Shown piece by piece: positions 35,885 through 43,824 of a stretch of 64,000 nucleotides of DNA. Positions within the stretch are counted from its first letter, which is position 1. The number at the start of each line of letters is the position of its first letter. A program made the position numbers and the translations under genes. Origin of the DNA: Sulfuricella sp. (GTDB taxonomy: Bacteria > Pseudomonadota > Gammaproteobacteria > Burkholderiales > Sulfuricellaceae); the NCBI GenBank assembly GCA_028713975.1, contig JAQTNE010000007.1, positions 62,001 to 126,000 on the forward strand, read 5' to 3'. The notes beneath the pieces were generated by a model, which did not search any database, had not been told where the DNA came from, and saw only the letters and a list, made by a program, of their open reading frames with translations.

Positions 35885-37147
35885 TTATTTCGCAGCAGGA
35901 GCGAGGTGCTCGGCGATGAGTTCGGTCAATCCCACGACATTAACTGACATGTTGTTGTGCTCCAGCCCGTCCAGCAGCATGGAGCGGCAGTTCGAGCAGG
36001 CGGTCACGATGGTATCCACTCCGATCGCATCCAGCTGTGCCTTCTTGCGGCTGAATACCTTGAGGCGCAAAGGTTCGGCGCGCTCGTTGGCGCTGACGCC
36101 GCCACCCCCGCCGCAGCACCAGTTCTGGATACCGGAATCGGGCATCTCGACGAAGTTCGGCGCAACCATGTGGAGCAGGTTGCGCGGCTGCTCCACCACG
36201 CCACCGCGCCGCACCATCTGGCACGGGTCGTGGAAAGTCATGCGGGTCTCGTCCAGCCCCTCGGTGCGCAGGCGTCCTTCGCTGCGCAACTGGTCGAGCA
36301 GTTCGGTGATATGGATCACCTGGAAATTGTATGGGCGACCGATCAAGTTTGGCCCTTCCCAGCGCAAGGCGGTATAGGCATGGCCGCATTCCGGGCTGAT
36401 CACGTACTTCACCTTGAGCCGCTCGGCGGCGCGCACGATGCGCCAGAGCAGCTCCGCCGCAAGATCGGAAGAGCCGATCTGGATGCCGCTGTTGGTGCCT
36501 TCGAAGCCATCCGAAGCCATGGTCCACGAAACGCCAGCCTGATGGAAGATACGCGTCACGGCAGAGAACACCTCGCTGTATTCCGCGATTTCGGCGGAGG
36601 ACAACACCATCATGTAATCCGCACCTTCCTTGTCGAGCGGCACGCTAAGGCCGGTTTCCTTCTCTGTATTTCGGATGTGCGTCATGACCGTGTTCAGGTT
36701 CACCCCCATCGGGCTGCCCAGGCCGATGGCGCGCTGGGTGGCGCCTTTCAGCCCTTCCGGCGCATGGCCGGAGGCCACCATGCCTTCGCGCATCTTGCGC
36801 ACCATGTAGACGATGTCGTTGCCCACCGGGCAGGCCAGCGAGCAGCGGCCACACAACGTACAGCTATCGTAGACCAGCGGCTCCCATGCGGCGAGTTCGG
36901 CATCTGTGACCGGTTTGCTCAAGCCCAGCCTAAACATCAGCTTGCCCCAGAAGGTGTACTCCTGCTGCCAGATGCGCCGCAACGGCAGGAGTTTGTGGAT
37001 CGGCGTGTATTTTGGGTCTTGCGTTTCGGTGTAGAACAGACAGGCGTCGGCACACAGGCCGCAATGCACGCACGAAGTGAAAAAAGTCGCGATCGGCCCG
37101 TCGATCTGTTCGATGAAGGAATTGATGCCGCGCTGGAGTTTGCTCAT
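35885..37147 (-). CDS. isp2: Isp2, HdrD-like iron-sulfur electron-transfer protein of the hydrogenase
   Basis: Cytoplasmic Fe-S protein of 420 residues related to the catalytic subunit of heterodisulfide reductase. It has two 4Fe-4S binding motifs, CVHCGLCADACLFY and CTLCGRCSLACPVG, and two CCG-type cysteine regions (near PECGHAY and in NWCCGGGGG...CSNC). Electrons from the hydrogenase are thought to pass through Isp1 to Isp2 and on to a soluble or quinone acceptor. A perfect AAGGAGGT SD precedes the ATG and lies inside a small ORF that links isp1 and isp2. It is 18 bp upstream of hydL. Confidence 0.93.
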   Translation of the reverse strand: MSKLQRGINSFIEQIDGPIATFFTSCVHCGLCADACLFYTETQDPKYTPIHKLLPLRRIWQQEYTFWGKLMFRLGLSKPVTDAELAAWEPLVYDSCTLCGRCSLACPVGNDIVYMVRKMREGMVASGHAPEGLKGATQRAIGLGSPMGVNLNTVMTHIRNTEKETGLSVPLDKEGADYMMVLSSAEIAEYSEVFSAVTRIFHQAGVSWTMASDGFEGTNSGIQIGSSDLAAELLWRIVRAAERLKVKYVISPECGHAYTALRWEGPNLIGRPYNFQVIHITELLDQLRSEGRLRTEGLDETRMTFHDPCQMVRRGGVVEQPRNLLHMVAPNFVEMPDSGIQNWCCGGGGGVSANERAEPLRLKVFSRKKAQLDAIGVDTIVTACSNCRSMLLDGLEHNNMSVNVVGLTELIAEHLAPAAK

Positions 37148-37257
37148 GCCGCCACCTCCTTACCAGTTTGTGAGTCACCAGGTTCAGTGTGTCGGTGACC
37201 GAAAGCAATCGCCGCCGGTCGCATCCCCGCCAAGCGGGGCCCCTGCTTCCTGCTCAT
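37144..37257 (-). CDS. Possible 37-residue ORF bridging isp1 and isp2
   Basis: The ATG (37257) overlaps the isp1 stop as ATGA, and its TGA (37144) overlaps the isp2 ATG in the same way. It reads MSRKQGPRLAGMRPAAIAFG, then HRHTEPGDSQTGKEVAA. It is basic and lacks a membrane segment. An AAGGGG stretch lies at SD distance, and the strong SD of isp2 is within its 3' end. It may be a coupling device rather than a functional peptide. No homologue is known to me. Confidence 0.4.
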   Translation of the reverse strand: MSRKQGPRLAGMRPAAIAFGHRHTEPGDSQTGKEVAA

Positions 37258-37919
37258 GCTTTCACCCCCTTGAACCCGGCAAAGGCGCCGTTGTACCAAC
37301 GCGCGCTGAAGAGGGAAAACATGTGTGCGAGCTTGGTGAATGGCGCAACGATCAACAGCAATTCGACACTGAGGAGATGCAGGGTCAGCAGCGTGATGTA
37401 GCCGAAACCGATGCCGCGCAGCAGCATGAAGCCGGTCAGCAAGGGCAGGAAGGTGACCATCCAGGACAGGTAGTCCTGAAAATCCGACAACAGGCGTTTC
37501 ACCGGATCTATGATGCGGTGCACCAGCAAGGCGATCATTGCCGCGATGGAAAGGATCGCGGCAATGTCGATCACGCTGCGCGGCAAAGCCGGCCAGCCGA
37601 ACCCCAGCACGGCGCGCAGCAGGTCAATGTGCTGGCTGAGAAAGAACAGCGTGATCAGAAAACCAAAATGGAAGACATACCCGGTGATGATGGTGAACCT
37701 GCCGTTCGCGCTCAGCTCCGGCATGACAAGCGAGCGTCGCCACATCGTGCGCAACCCCGGCCCCCATTCGGAACCGCGCGGGGCGGCGAGAGATTTTTTG
37801 CGTCCCAGCAGTGCGAGGTGCAACATGCGGTAAATCATTCCGAATACGAAGATGGCGGCGGAAATCTGCAATCCGGTGCCGCGCACCCAGTACAGTAGTT
37901 CTTGCGGGTTCATCTGCAC
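37254..37919 (-). CDS. isp1: Isp1, cytochrome b subunit of the hydrogenase
   Basis: Inner-membrane b-type cytochrome of 221 residues with about five helices, related to the gamma subunit of nitrate reductase. Candidate heme ligands are the histidines in TGYVFHFGFLITLFF, IALLVHRIIDPVKR, TLLTLHLLSVELL and KLAHMFSLFS. The protein should take electrons from the periplasmic hydrogenase small subunit and pass them to Isp2 on the cytoplasmic side. An AAGGAGG SD precedes the start. A REP-like hairpin occupies the 108-bp gap to the small-subunit gene. Confidence 0.92.
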   Translation of the reverse strand: MQMNPQELLYWVRGTGLQISAAIFVFGMIYRMLHLALLGRKKSLAAPRGSEWGPGLRTMWRRSLVMPELSANGRFTIITGYVFHFGFLITLFFLSQHIDLLRAVLGFGWPALPRSVIDIAAILSIAAMIALLVHRIIDPVKRLLSDFQDYLSWMVTFLPLLTGFMLLRGIGFGYITLLTLHLLSVELLLIVAPFTKLAHMFSLFSARWYNGAFAGFKGVKA

Positions 37920-37948
37920 CCTCCTTGTGTCATTCGAAACATTGCTGC

Positions 37949-38017
37949 AGGAGCGGTCTCCAGGCCGCGAAATCGAAATCGCTACATGCTCGGAATCGCG
38001 GCCTGGAGACCGCTCCT
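37949..38017. repeat. REP-like hairpin, copy B, inside the hydrogenase operon
   Basis: The 22-base arms AGGAGCGGTCTCCAGGCCGC plus GA (37949-37970) and 37996-38017 are perfectly inverted, with a 25-base loop. Apart from a CT deletion it is the same sequence as copy A at 15389. It lies between the small-subunit and isp1 genes. Confidence 0.85.
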
Positions 38018-38027
38018 ACATGCTCAG

Positions 38028-39116
38028 CTAATCGTGAAGGTCTTTGACCGTCAGTTTTTCGTGCGTTTGTTGCATGTGCTTTTTCTTGGCGCGATCCAGT
38101 GCGCTCAGTGCCACGGCTGCGCCCGCGCCTGCGACGGCGGCGATCCCGGCGACGGTAGTAACCTCTGCGGTGGGTGCCGGCAGCGGCGTGTAGAAACTGC
38201 CGGCATCCCAGAAATTCGGCTCGGAGCAGCCGATGCAACCGTGACCGGCCTCGATCGGAAAGCCCGTGCCGCCGTTCCACTTGGTGGTGGCGCAGGCATT
38301 GTGGGTGGTCGGCCCCTTGCAGCCCAGTTCATACAGGCACCAGCCATTGCGCGCGCCCTCATCGTCGAAGGTCTTGGCGAACTTGCCCTGGTCGTAGAAT
38401 GGCCGGCGGTAACAGCGGTCGTGGATGGTCTCGCCGTAAAATGCTTTGGGGCGTCCCAACTCATCGAGCGCGGGCAGCTCGCCAAAAGTGAGGTAATGCG
38501 CGAGTACACCGGTGATAACGACGGGAATCGGCGGGCAGCCCGAGATGTTGATGATCGGCTTATCCTTGATCAGGTCGGACACCGCCATCGCGCCGGTTGG
38601 GTTAGGTTTGGCCATCGGGATGCCACCGAAGGCCGCGCAGGTGCCGACCGCCACGATAGCCGCGGCGCCCTTGGCCGCCTCCTGCAGCAGGTCGAGATTG
38701 CTCCTGCCGGCGATGGTGGAATAGACCCCGCCGTCTTTGGTCGGGATCGAGCCATCGACCAGCAGCAGGTATTTTCCGTAATAGGCCTTCATCGCGTCAT
38801 CGCGCGATTTTTCGGCGGCGAAGCCGGAAGCCGCTTGCAGGGTGTGGTGATAATCCAGCGAGATCATGTCGAAGATCAGGCTCTCCAGTGTCGGCGAGTG
38901 CGAACGGGTGAGCGATTCGGTGCAGCCGGTGCATTCCTGGAATGAAAGCCAGATCACCGATGGCCGTTTGGCTTGCGCGAGCGCGGCAGCAACCGCAGTG
39001 GCGCTGCCGGGCGGCAAGGCCATCAGCGAGGCCATGGCGGCGCAGAACTTGAGGAAGGCGCGGCGGCTGATGCCCTGCTCCGTCAACCGATGTTCCAGCG
39101 TATCGTGGTCTTTCAT
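38028..39116 (-). CDS. hydS: [NiFe]-hydrogenase small subunit with Tat signal
   Basis: Electron-relay subunit with three Fe-S clusters. The twin-arginine motif SRRAFLKF (17-24) directs export of the folded dimer. The proximal-cluster motif is ECTGCTES with C62 and C65, that is, the standard four-cysteine type. The extra cysteines of oxygen-tolerant Hya-type enzymes are absent. HDRCYRRPFYDQGKFA, GWCLYELGC and HGCIGCSEPNFWD hold the other clusters. A C-terminal helix (VTTVAGIAAVAGAGAAVAL) anchors it in the membrane. It lies nine bases after the HupH-like gene. Confidence 0.95.
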   Translation of the reverse strand: MKDHDTLEHRLTEQGISRRAFLKFCAAMASLMALPPGSATAVAAALAQAKRPSVIWLSFQECTGCTESLTRSHSPTLESLIFDMISLDYHHTLQAASGFAAEKSRDDAMKAYYGKYLLLVDGSIPTKDGGVYSTIAGRSNLDLLQEAAKGAAAIVAVGTCAAFGGIPMAKPNPTGAMAVSDLIKDKPIINISGCPPIPVVITGVLAHYLTFGELPALDELGRPKAFYGETIHDRCYRRPFYDQGKFAKTFDDEGARNGWCLYELGCKGPTTHNACATTKWNGGTGFPIEAGHGCIGCSEPNFWDAGSFYTPLPAPTAEVTTVAGIAAVAGAGAAVALSALDRAKKKHMQQTHEKLTVKDLHD

Positions 39117-39125
39117 CGTGTCACC

Positions 39126-39539
39126 TCAGGAAGCGGATTGTGAAATGATGGCATGCAAGCGCTCCAGTCCCGCGCGAACATCCTCCGGCTGACTGAGCAG
39201 AATGTTCGGGACGGCTGCGATCTCGATCAGGTCGGCGACGATGTCGCCTTCGACGTTGTAATGCGTTACCCACCAGACTCCCGGAAATTGTGTCTCGATG
39301 ATCTCCGACGTACCGATAGCGTCGAGGTTGGCGGAAATTTCGCCGCGCCCCAGCGTGAAGCGCAATTGTTCATATTCGTAGGGCGAGAACGGCAGGCTTT
39401 TCAGGTCGATCAGGCTGGTTTCGCCGCTGGCGGCAAACTTCTTCAGCCGCGATGCGATTTCGCTCAGGATAGCCGCGGCATTGCCGACGGAATGGGGGTC
39501 GGCGGTTTCGACATCAATGGCGATGCCTTTTAGGCTCAT
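39126..39539 (-). CDS. HupH/HyaF C-terminal domain-like hydrogenase accessory protein
   Basis: A 137-residue protein that resembles the C-terminal half of HupH/HyaF: LRFTLGRGEISANLDAIGTS, then EIIETQFPGVWWVTHYN and DLIEIAAVPNILLS. HupH-type proteins assist maturation or assembly of the small subunit. Only one domain is present here, about half the usual length. The ATG at 39539 overlaps the protease stop as ATGA. A longer reading from 39578 is not needed. The gene precedes hydS by nine bases. Confidence 0.8.
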   Translation of the reverse strand: MSLKGIAIDVETADPHSVGNAAAILSEIASRLKKFAASGETSLIDLKSLPFSPYEYEQLRFTLGRGEISANLDAIGTSEIIETQFPGVWWVTHYNVEGDIVADLIEIAAVPNILLSQPEDVRAGLERLHAIISQSAS

Positions 39540-40015
39540 GCTTGCCACGCCTCGATCAACCGCAATGCCTGGCCGCATATCCTCGGCATCGCCGCCGCAA
39601 CCGCCGCAGAGGGGTTTTCGCCCCAGTCGATCTCTGCCGGCTGGATGCCGATCAGCGCTCGCTGCGGCGGCAGATGGTCGCTCAGGTGCGCGATCGCCAG
39701 CAGGTCGAGCAGGCTCACTTCATGCACGCTGCATTTGCGGTTGCCGCCGACGAACGCATCCATCTCCGCCCCCTCGAACACCAGCGAGTGTCCGGGTGCT
39801 GCATCGAGCTGTGCGGCGTCGAGTACGATCAGGTGAGAGGATTCTTCGATGGCGCCCGCCAACGTGAAGCTCAGGGTGCCACCGTCCAGAAAGGTGATGT
39901 CGTCGCGGTCGGCCAATTGTTCGCGCAGGCAATTCAGCGCATGGATGCCCGCGCCTTCATCGCGCAACAAACTGTTGCCGATACCCAGTATCAATACATT
40001 GCGACGGACAGTCAT
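39536..40015 (-). CDS. hydD: Hydrogenase maturation endopeptidase (HyaD/HupD family)
   Basis: Nickel-dependent endopeptidase that removes the C-terminal tail of the large subunit after nickel insertion. The 159 residues start MTVRRNVLILGIGNSLLRDE, with the nickel ligand Glu in RDEG. VLDAAQLDAAPG carries the conserved Asp and KCSVHEVSLLDLL the His ligand. A longer reading from 40087 is rejected because it precedes the signature by 24 unconserved residues. It leads the minus-strand operon and is divergent from the hypC-like gene. Confidence 0.92.
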   Translation of the reverse strand: MTVRRNVLILGIGNSLLRDEGAGIHALNCLREQLADRDDITFLDGGTLSFTLAGAIEESSHLIVLDAAQLDAAPGHSLVFEGAEMDAFVGGNRKCSVHEVSLLDLLAIAHLSDHLPPQRALIGIQPAEIDWGENPSAAVAAAMPRICGQALRLIEAWQA

Positions 40016-40110
40016 GGCAGTAAGCACCGTTGAGGTTGACCTGCAAAATCCGGCAATGACCATCGCCGATCCATGAACACGACACACTCTCTGACTACGA
40101 TCTAACTATC

Positions 40111-40194
40111 GTCAAAGTCAAGGCAAAAGTCAAACCGGTATTTCCTGTGGCGAACGAAGCATTTAAATAATTCCGATATACTGAAACCGTCAAA
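40111..40194. promoter_or_regulatory. GTCAAA direct repeats between the divergent hydrogenase transcripts
   Basis: GTCAAA or GTCAAG occurs at 40111, 40117, 40129 and 40189; the last two extend to GTCAAACC. They lie in the 197-bp region between hydD and the hypC-like gene. A TATACT -10-like box for the right-hand transcript is at 40177-40182. No convincing sigma-54 -24/-12 element is visible. Confidence 0.3.
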
Positions 40195-40212
40195 CCATAT
40201 AGGCATCCCGTC

Positions 40213-40449
40213 ATGTGTCTGGCTATCCCCATGCAAATCATCGAAATCGACGGCTTTAACGCCCGCTGCACAGCGAAAGGCGTTTCGCGCGAGGTGAGCC
40301 TTTTTCTGTTGCAGGGCGAGCCGCTGGAGACCGGCGATTTCGTCATGGTGCATACCGGCTATGCACGCCAGAAAATGACCGAACAGGAAGCCCGTTCGGC
40401 ATGGGAGCTTTACGATGAGCTGCTGGCGGCAATGGAGACGCATGAATGA
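40213..40449 (+). CDS. hypC: Hydrogenase assembly chaperone HypC/HupF
   Basis: A 78-residue chaperone that binds the large-subunit precursor and helps deliver the Fe(CN)2CO unit. It has the N-terminal MCLAIPMQIIEIDG motif with the essential Cys2, and GDFVMVHTGYARQKMTEQEA typical of HypC. The other hyp genes (A, B, D, E, F) are not in this window, so this may be a dedicated copy for the Isp hydrogenase. It overlaps the next gene by ATGA. Confidence 0.92.
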   Translation: MCLAIPMQIIEIDGFNARCTAKGVSREVSLFLLQGEPLETGDFVMVHTGYARQKMTEQEARSAWELYDELLAAMETHE

Positions 40450-41540
40450 GCTTATCGTCGCCCACCGGCGGGCTGACTTTCCGCCTGCGCCTTCAGCGCG
40501 GGCGTGTAACCAAGGTAAAAATAGACTCTGAACGCCCGCAGGCGGCAGGATCACTCAAGGGCAAAACACCGGAACAGGCGATGCAACTGGTTCCCTTGCT
40601 GTTCAGCCTGTGCGGCGGAGCGCAGGGCGTGGCGGCGCAAGCCGCGTTGCAGGCGGCGCAAGGCATGACACCGGAAGCGGAACAACAAGCGCGCTGGGCA
40701 GGAACGGTGCGGCGCGAAGCGTCAACCGAGCACCTGTGGCACCTGATGCTGGACTGGCCGCAAATTTTCGGGCTGGAACGGCGCGAAGAAGAATATGCAC
40801 GTTGCCGGCACCAATGCCTGCAAGCGAAAACCGATAGCGATCACGCGGCGGTGCTGGAAACCATCATGGCTTCCGGGTTGCTGGGCATGCCGTCTGCCGA
40901 CTGGCTGATTCAGGATCAAGCAGCCTGGGCTGCCTGGCGGGAAAATTCACCCGCATTGGGAGCACAATTGCTGCGCCGCCTGGAGGGCGCCGGCAGCGCG
41001 GGAGGATCAACGACGGTATGCCTGCCGCACACGGTTGCAGAAGACTGGGTACCCCTGGAGCAGGAAATTCGTAGTGCGGCTTACTGTAGCGTACCGACCT
41101 GGCTCGGAGAACCTCGTGAAACCGGCGCTCTGGCGCGTCAACGTGGACATGCCCTGGTGGCGCCCTTGCTCGCTGCCGGACGCAATATTGAGGCCAGATT
41201 GACAGCACGTCTGGTCGAGCTGGCGCACTGGGCCTGTGGCGAAACCGGGTCAGCGCGAGACTGGATAGACGTTGCGCAATGCGGCCAGAATGTCGGATTG
41301 GCGAGGGTGGAGACGGCACGCGGCGTTTTGGTTCATCGCACCCTGGTAGAAAATGGCACGGTTGGCGAATACGCTATCGTGGCGCCGACGGAATGGAATT
41401 TTCACCCGCACGGCGCGTTTGCGCGCGAAGCCAGCCGCATTGCGGAGCCGGACGACGCAAGTGCATTACGGCAGGCGCAATGGCTGGCATTGTCGCTCGA
41501 CCCCTGCGTGGCTTATGAAATGGTATTGGAATCTGCCTGA
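40446..41540 (+). CDS. hupK: HupK/HoxV-like hydrogenase large-subunit scaffold
   Basis: A 364-residue protein that looks like a stripped-down hydrogenase large subunit. Each nickel motif keeps one cysteine: FSLCGGAQGVAAQAA (C56) near the N-terminus and LDPCVAYEM (C354) at the C-terminus. There is no cleavable tail. HupK/HoxV proteins are thought to be scaffolds for assembling the iron-cyanide-CO unit before transfer to the large subunit. It is translationally coupled to the HypC-like gene, which fits that role. The 233 bp after it hold no gene that I can support. Confidence 0.85.
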   Translation: MSLSSPTGGLTFRLRLQRGRVTKVKIDSERPQAAGSLKGKTPEQAMQLVPLLFSLCGGAQGVAAQAALQAAQGMTPEAEQQARWAGTVRREASTEHLWHLMLDWPQIFGLERREEEYARCRHQCLQAKTDSDHAAVLETIMASGLLGMPSADWLIQDQAAWAAWRENSPALGAQLLRRLEGAGSAGGSTTVCLPHTVAEDWVPLEQEIRSAAYCSVPTWLGEPRETGALARQRGHALVAPLLAAGRNIEARLTARLVELAHWACGETGSARDWIDVAQCGQNVGLARVETARGVLVHRTLVENGTVGEYAIVAPTEWNFHPHGAFAREASRIAEPDDASALRQAQWLALSLDPCVAYEMVLESA

Positions 41541-41773
41541 GAATATTGCTGGCAGAGATGTATTGCAATGCGACGCGCAGTCCAGCCCACCAGCCAGTGC
41601 GGGGCCGAGGCGTTCGGCGCGGGCGGCAGCTTCGTTTATTGGCTCACCATGTGTCAGATATGAGTCAAGTTATTCGTCAACCCATTTCAAAGCTGCGCAA
41701 TATTAAAGACTGGCTTAGTGTCAAGAATAGCCTTTCGTTAACGCCTGAAATTACCGTTTTACCGCACCCTATT

Positions 41774-42529
41774 TCAGGGTAGCTTCACCATCGCCGCGGT
41801 GCCTGCCCGCAGCAATTCCTGCACCGCGAACGCCGCATCCGCCTCGTAAGTCACGCCGTTTTTCTCCTTGACCGCTTCCAGTCCGAGAGTCTTGAGCGTG
41901 GCGGGGTAATCCTGTTTGCCGACCGTCACCGTCACGGACTGCCCGGCCTTGAGGTTGCCGATTTGGTCGGCGGACAGTCTGAAACGCGCCGTCATCTCGC
42001 CCGCTTTCGCCAGAACCAGCAAGGCTTGCGGCTGGAGACCGACGGCCACGCTCTGCCCCGGCTCAACCAGCCGCGCCACCACCACGGCGTCGAAAGGGGC
42101 GCGCAGCGTGCTGTCAACGAGATTTTTTTGTTCCGCCCTGAGCCGCGCGCGGGCGCCGTCCAGTTGCGCTGCGGCGCGCGCGTGGCGCAGCTTGCCCTGC
42201 TCCAGCTCGGAGGTCGCGATCACGGTTCGGTCGTAGAGTTCCTGGGTACGGGCGAGGTCGCGCTTGGCCTCCGCCGTTTCTTCCGTGAAGCGCGCCACGG
42301 CGGCGCGGCTTTCCGCCACTTTGGCCTCGTACAGGGCCGCATCCAGCGCCAGCAACGGCTGCCCTTTTTTTACCCGATCGCCCACATTGACCGCGACTTC
42401 GCGCACGATGCCGGAAACCCGCGGCGAAAGTTCCACCCGCTGCGACCATTGCAGCGTGGCGGCGACATCCGCCGCCTGCGCGGCCACGGCGGCCATGCCC
42501 AACAGACCCGCCAGAACGATTTTTTTCAT
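41774..42529 (-). CDS. Periplasmic adaptor (membrane fusion) protein, RND/HlyD type
   Basis: A 251-residue periplasmic adaptor with signal peptide MKKIVLAGLLGMAAVAAQAA. The lipoyl half-motifs are GIVREVAVNVGDRVKKGQPL and LRAPFDAVVVARLVEPGQSV, with a coiled-coil hairpin between them. It has a short beta-barrel end (TVTVGKQDYPATLKTLGLEA). It overlaps the TolC-like gene by four bases. No inner-membrane RND or ABC transporter follows, so its pump partner must be encoded elsewhere or be unconventional. The gene ends the three-gene operon. Confidence 0.88.
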   Translation of the reverse strand: MKKIVLAGLLGMAAVAAQAADVAATLQWSQRVELSPRVSGIVREVAVNVGDRVKKGQPLLALDAALYEAKVAESRAAVARFTEETAEAKRDLARTQELYDRTVIATSELEQGKLRHARAAAQLDGARARLRAEQKNLVDSTLRAPFDAVVVARLVEPGQSVAVGLQPQALLVLAKAGEMTARFRLSADQIGNLKAGQSVTVTVGKQDYPATLKTLGLEAVKEKNGVTYEADAAFAVQELLRAGTAAMVKLP

Positions 42530-43824
42530 TTTGCCTGTTCCCCGTTAGACGCTATCTTGTTCAAAGGACTGCCCAGCAGCGCTTCCAGTTTGGCGAACGC
42601 CAGCGCCAGCCGGTACTCGGTGGTGCGCTCGCGCAGCTTCGCTGCCATGGTGGCCGCCATGTAATCACCCAGATTGGCCTTCAGTTCCATTTCATACTGG
42701 CCGCGCGCTTTTTCCAGCGCGAGGTCGCGGTATTCGACTTGTTTTTTGGCCGCCGTGCGCACACTGTGCTGCAACTGGTCGATTTCAGACCACGCCTCCA
42801 GCAGCGCATCGGACAGGTCCATCTTCAGCTTGTCGGCCTCGGCCTGGAGCCGGTGGAATTGCGCCTGCTCCCGCGCCAGCGGGGCCGACACGCGCCGCCC
42901 CTGATACAACGGCCAGGTCAGCACCACGCCGGCGCGCAGGTTGTCGCGGGTGGTGGCTTCACGGCTCCAGTTCGCGGCTTCGACCTCGGCATCCAGCACC
43001 GGGGAATTTTCGGCGCGCAGCGCTTCCATGCGCTGCCGCGACGCATCGAGCAGGGCAAGCTGGGAACGGATGCGAGCGCTGCTCTCCAGCATGGCGGGCA
43101 GCAGGGTTTCGTACTCCGGCAGGGTGCGGCTGTTGGCTTCGAGCTTGGGGTCTTCCAGCTCGGCGGCAAGCTGGCCGGGCTGGTTCATGGCGTTGGCAAG
43201 CCGGGCACGGGCGATGCGGGCGCGCGACTGGCTGGCATTGCGCTTTACCCGTATTTCCTGGTAGCGGTGCTCCAGTTCCGCCAGTTCGGCGCTGGAAAGC
43301 TGGCCGACCTTGAAGCGATCCCTGGCATTATCGGCACTGACGTAGGCCACCGCCATATATTCGTTGTCGGCGGTGAACTGCATGTCCGCCGTCAGCACGC
43401 CGAAGAAGCGCGCCATTACTTCGATGCGGCGCTGCGCGCGGGCATCCAGCAGTCCGGCCTCGCGCGCCTCGACAGTGGCCTTGGCCGCCTGCCCGGCGAG
43501 GGCGGTGCGGCCAAAGTCGTAGAGGTTTTTTCGTGCGTTGAGCCTGAGTGAGTTGTCGGAGACGCTGCTGTTCGGATCGGGGGACGGAACGACGCGGCGC
43601 AAGCCGGCTTCGAGGTTGACGGCAAGGTCGCTGCGGGAGCCGGAAATATCCTGCTCGGCCAGAGCGGCATCGCGATCCGCCTCGGCCAGCGCCAAGTCGG
43701 GGTGTGCCGCATCCGCAGCCACCAGCGCATCGCCGAGCGTGAGCCGCTGGCCGGATGCGGCCAGGCCGTTCGACATCAGGCCGGCCAGCAAGGCCAGCGC
43801 GATGCCGAGGCGAGCCAGCTTCAT
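42526..43824 (-). CDS. TolC-family outer-membrane efflux protein
   Basis: A 432-residue outer-membrane channel protein with signal peptide MKLARLGIALALLAGLMSNG. It has the two long helical repeats of the family, for example LALAEADRDAALAEQDISGS and ALLDASRQRMEALRAENSPV. The beta-strand region holds LRAGVVLTWPLYQGRRVSAP, the usual TolC signature before the second repeat. It overlaps the adaptor and the thioredoxin-like genes by ATGA on both sides. The substrate is unknown. Confidence 0.9.
   Translation of the reverse strand: MKLARLGIALALLAGLMSNGLAASGQRLTLGDALVAADAAHPDLALAEADRDAALAEQDISGSRSDLAVNLEAGLRRVVPSPDPNSSVSDNSLRLNARKNLYDFGRTALAGQAAKATVEAREAGLLDARAQRRIEVMARFFGVLTADMQFTADNEYMAVAYVSADNARDRFKVGQLSSAELAELEHRYQEIRVKRNASQSRARIARARLANAMNQPGQLAAELEDPKLEANSRTLPEYETLLPAMLESSARIRSQLALLDASRQRMEALRAENSPVLDAEVEAANWSREATTRDNLRAGVVLTWPLYQGRRVSAPLAREQAQFHRLQAEADKLKMDLSDALLEAWSEIDQLQHSVRTAAKKQVEYRDLALEKARGQYEMELKANLGDYMAATMAAKLRERTTEYRLALAFAKLEALLGSPLNKIASNGEQAK

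Noticed and set aside
38028-39116. Oxygen-tolerant type hydrogenase
   Set aside because: The proximal cluster motif is ECTGCTES without the extra cysteines of the 4Fe-3S cluster.
41541-41773. Possible small gene between hupK and the adaptor gene (frame 41546-41782)
   Set aside because: No SD, no recognisable motif, and it runs into the convergent adaptor gene; treated as non-coding.
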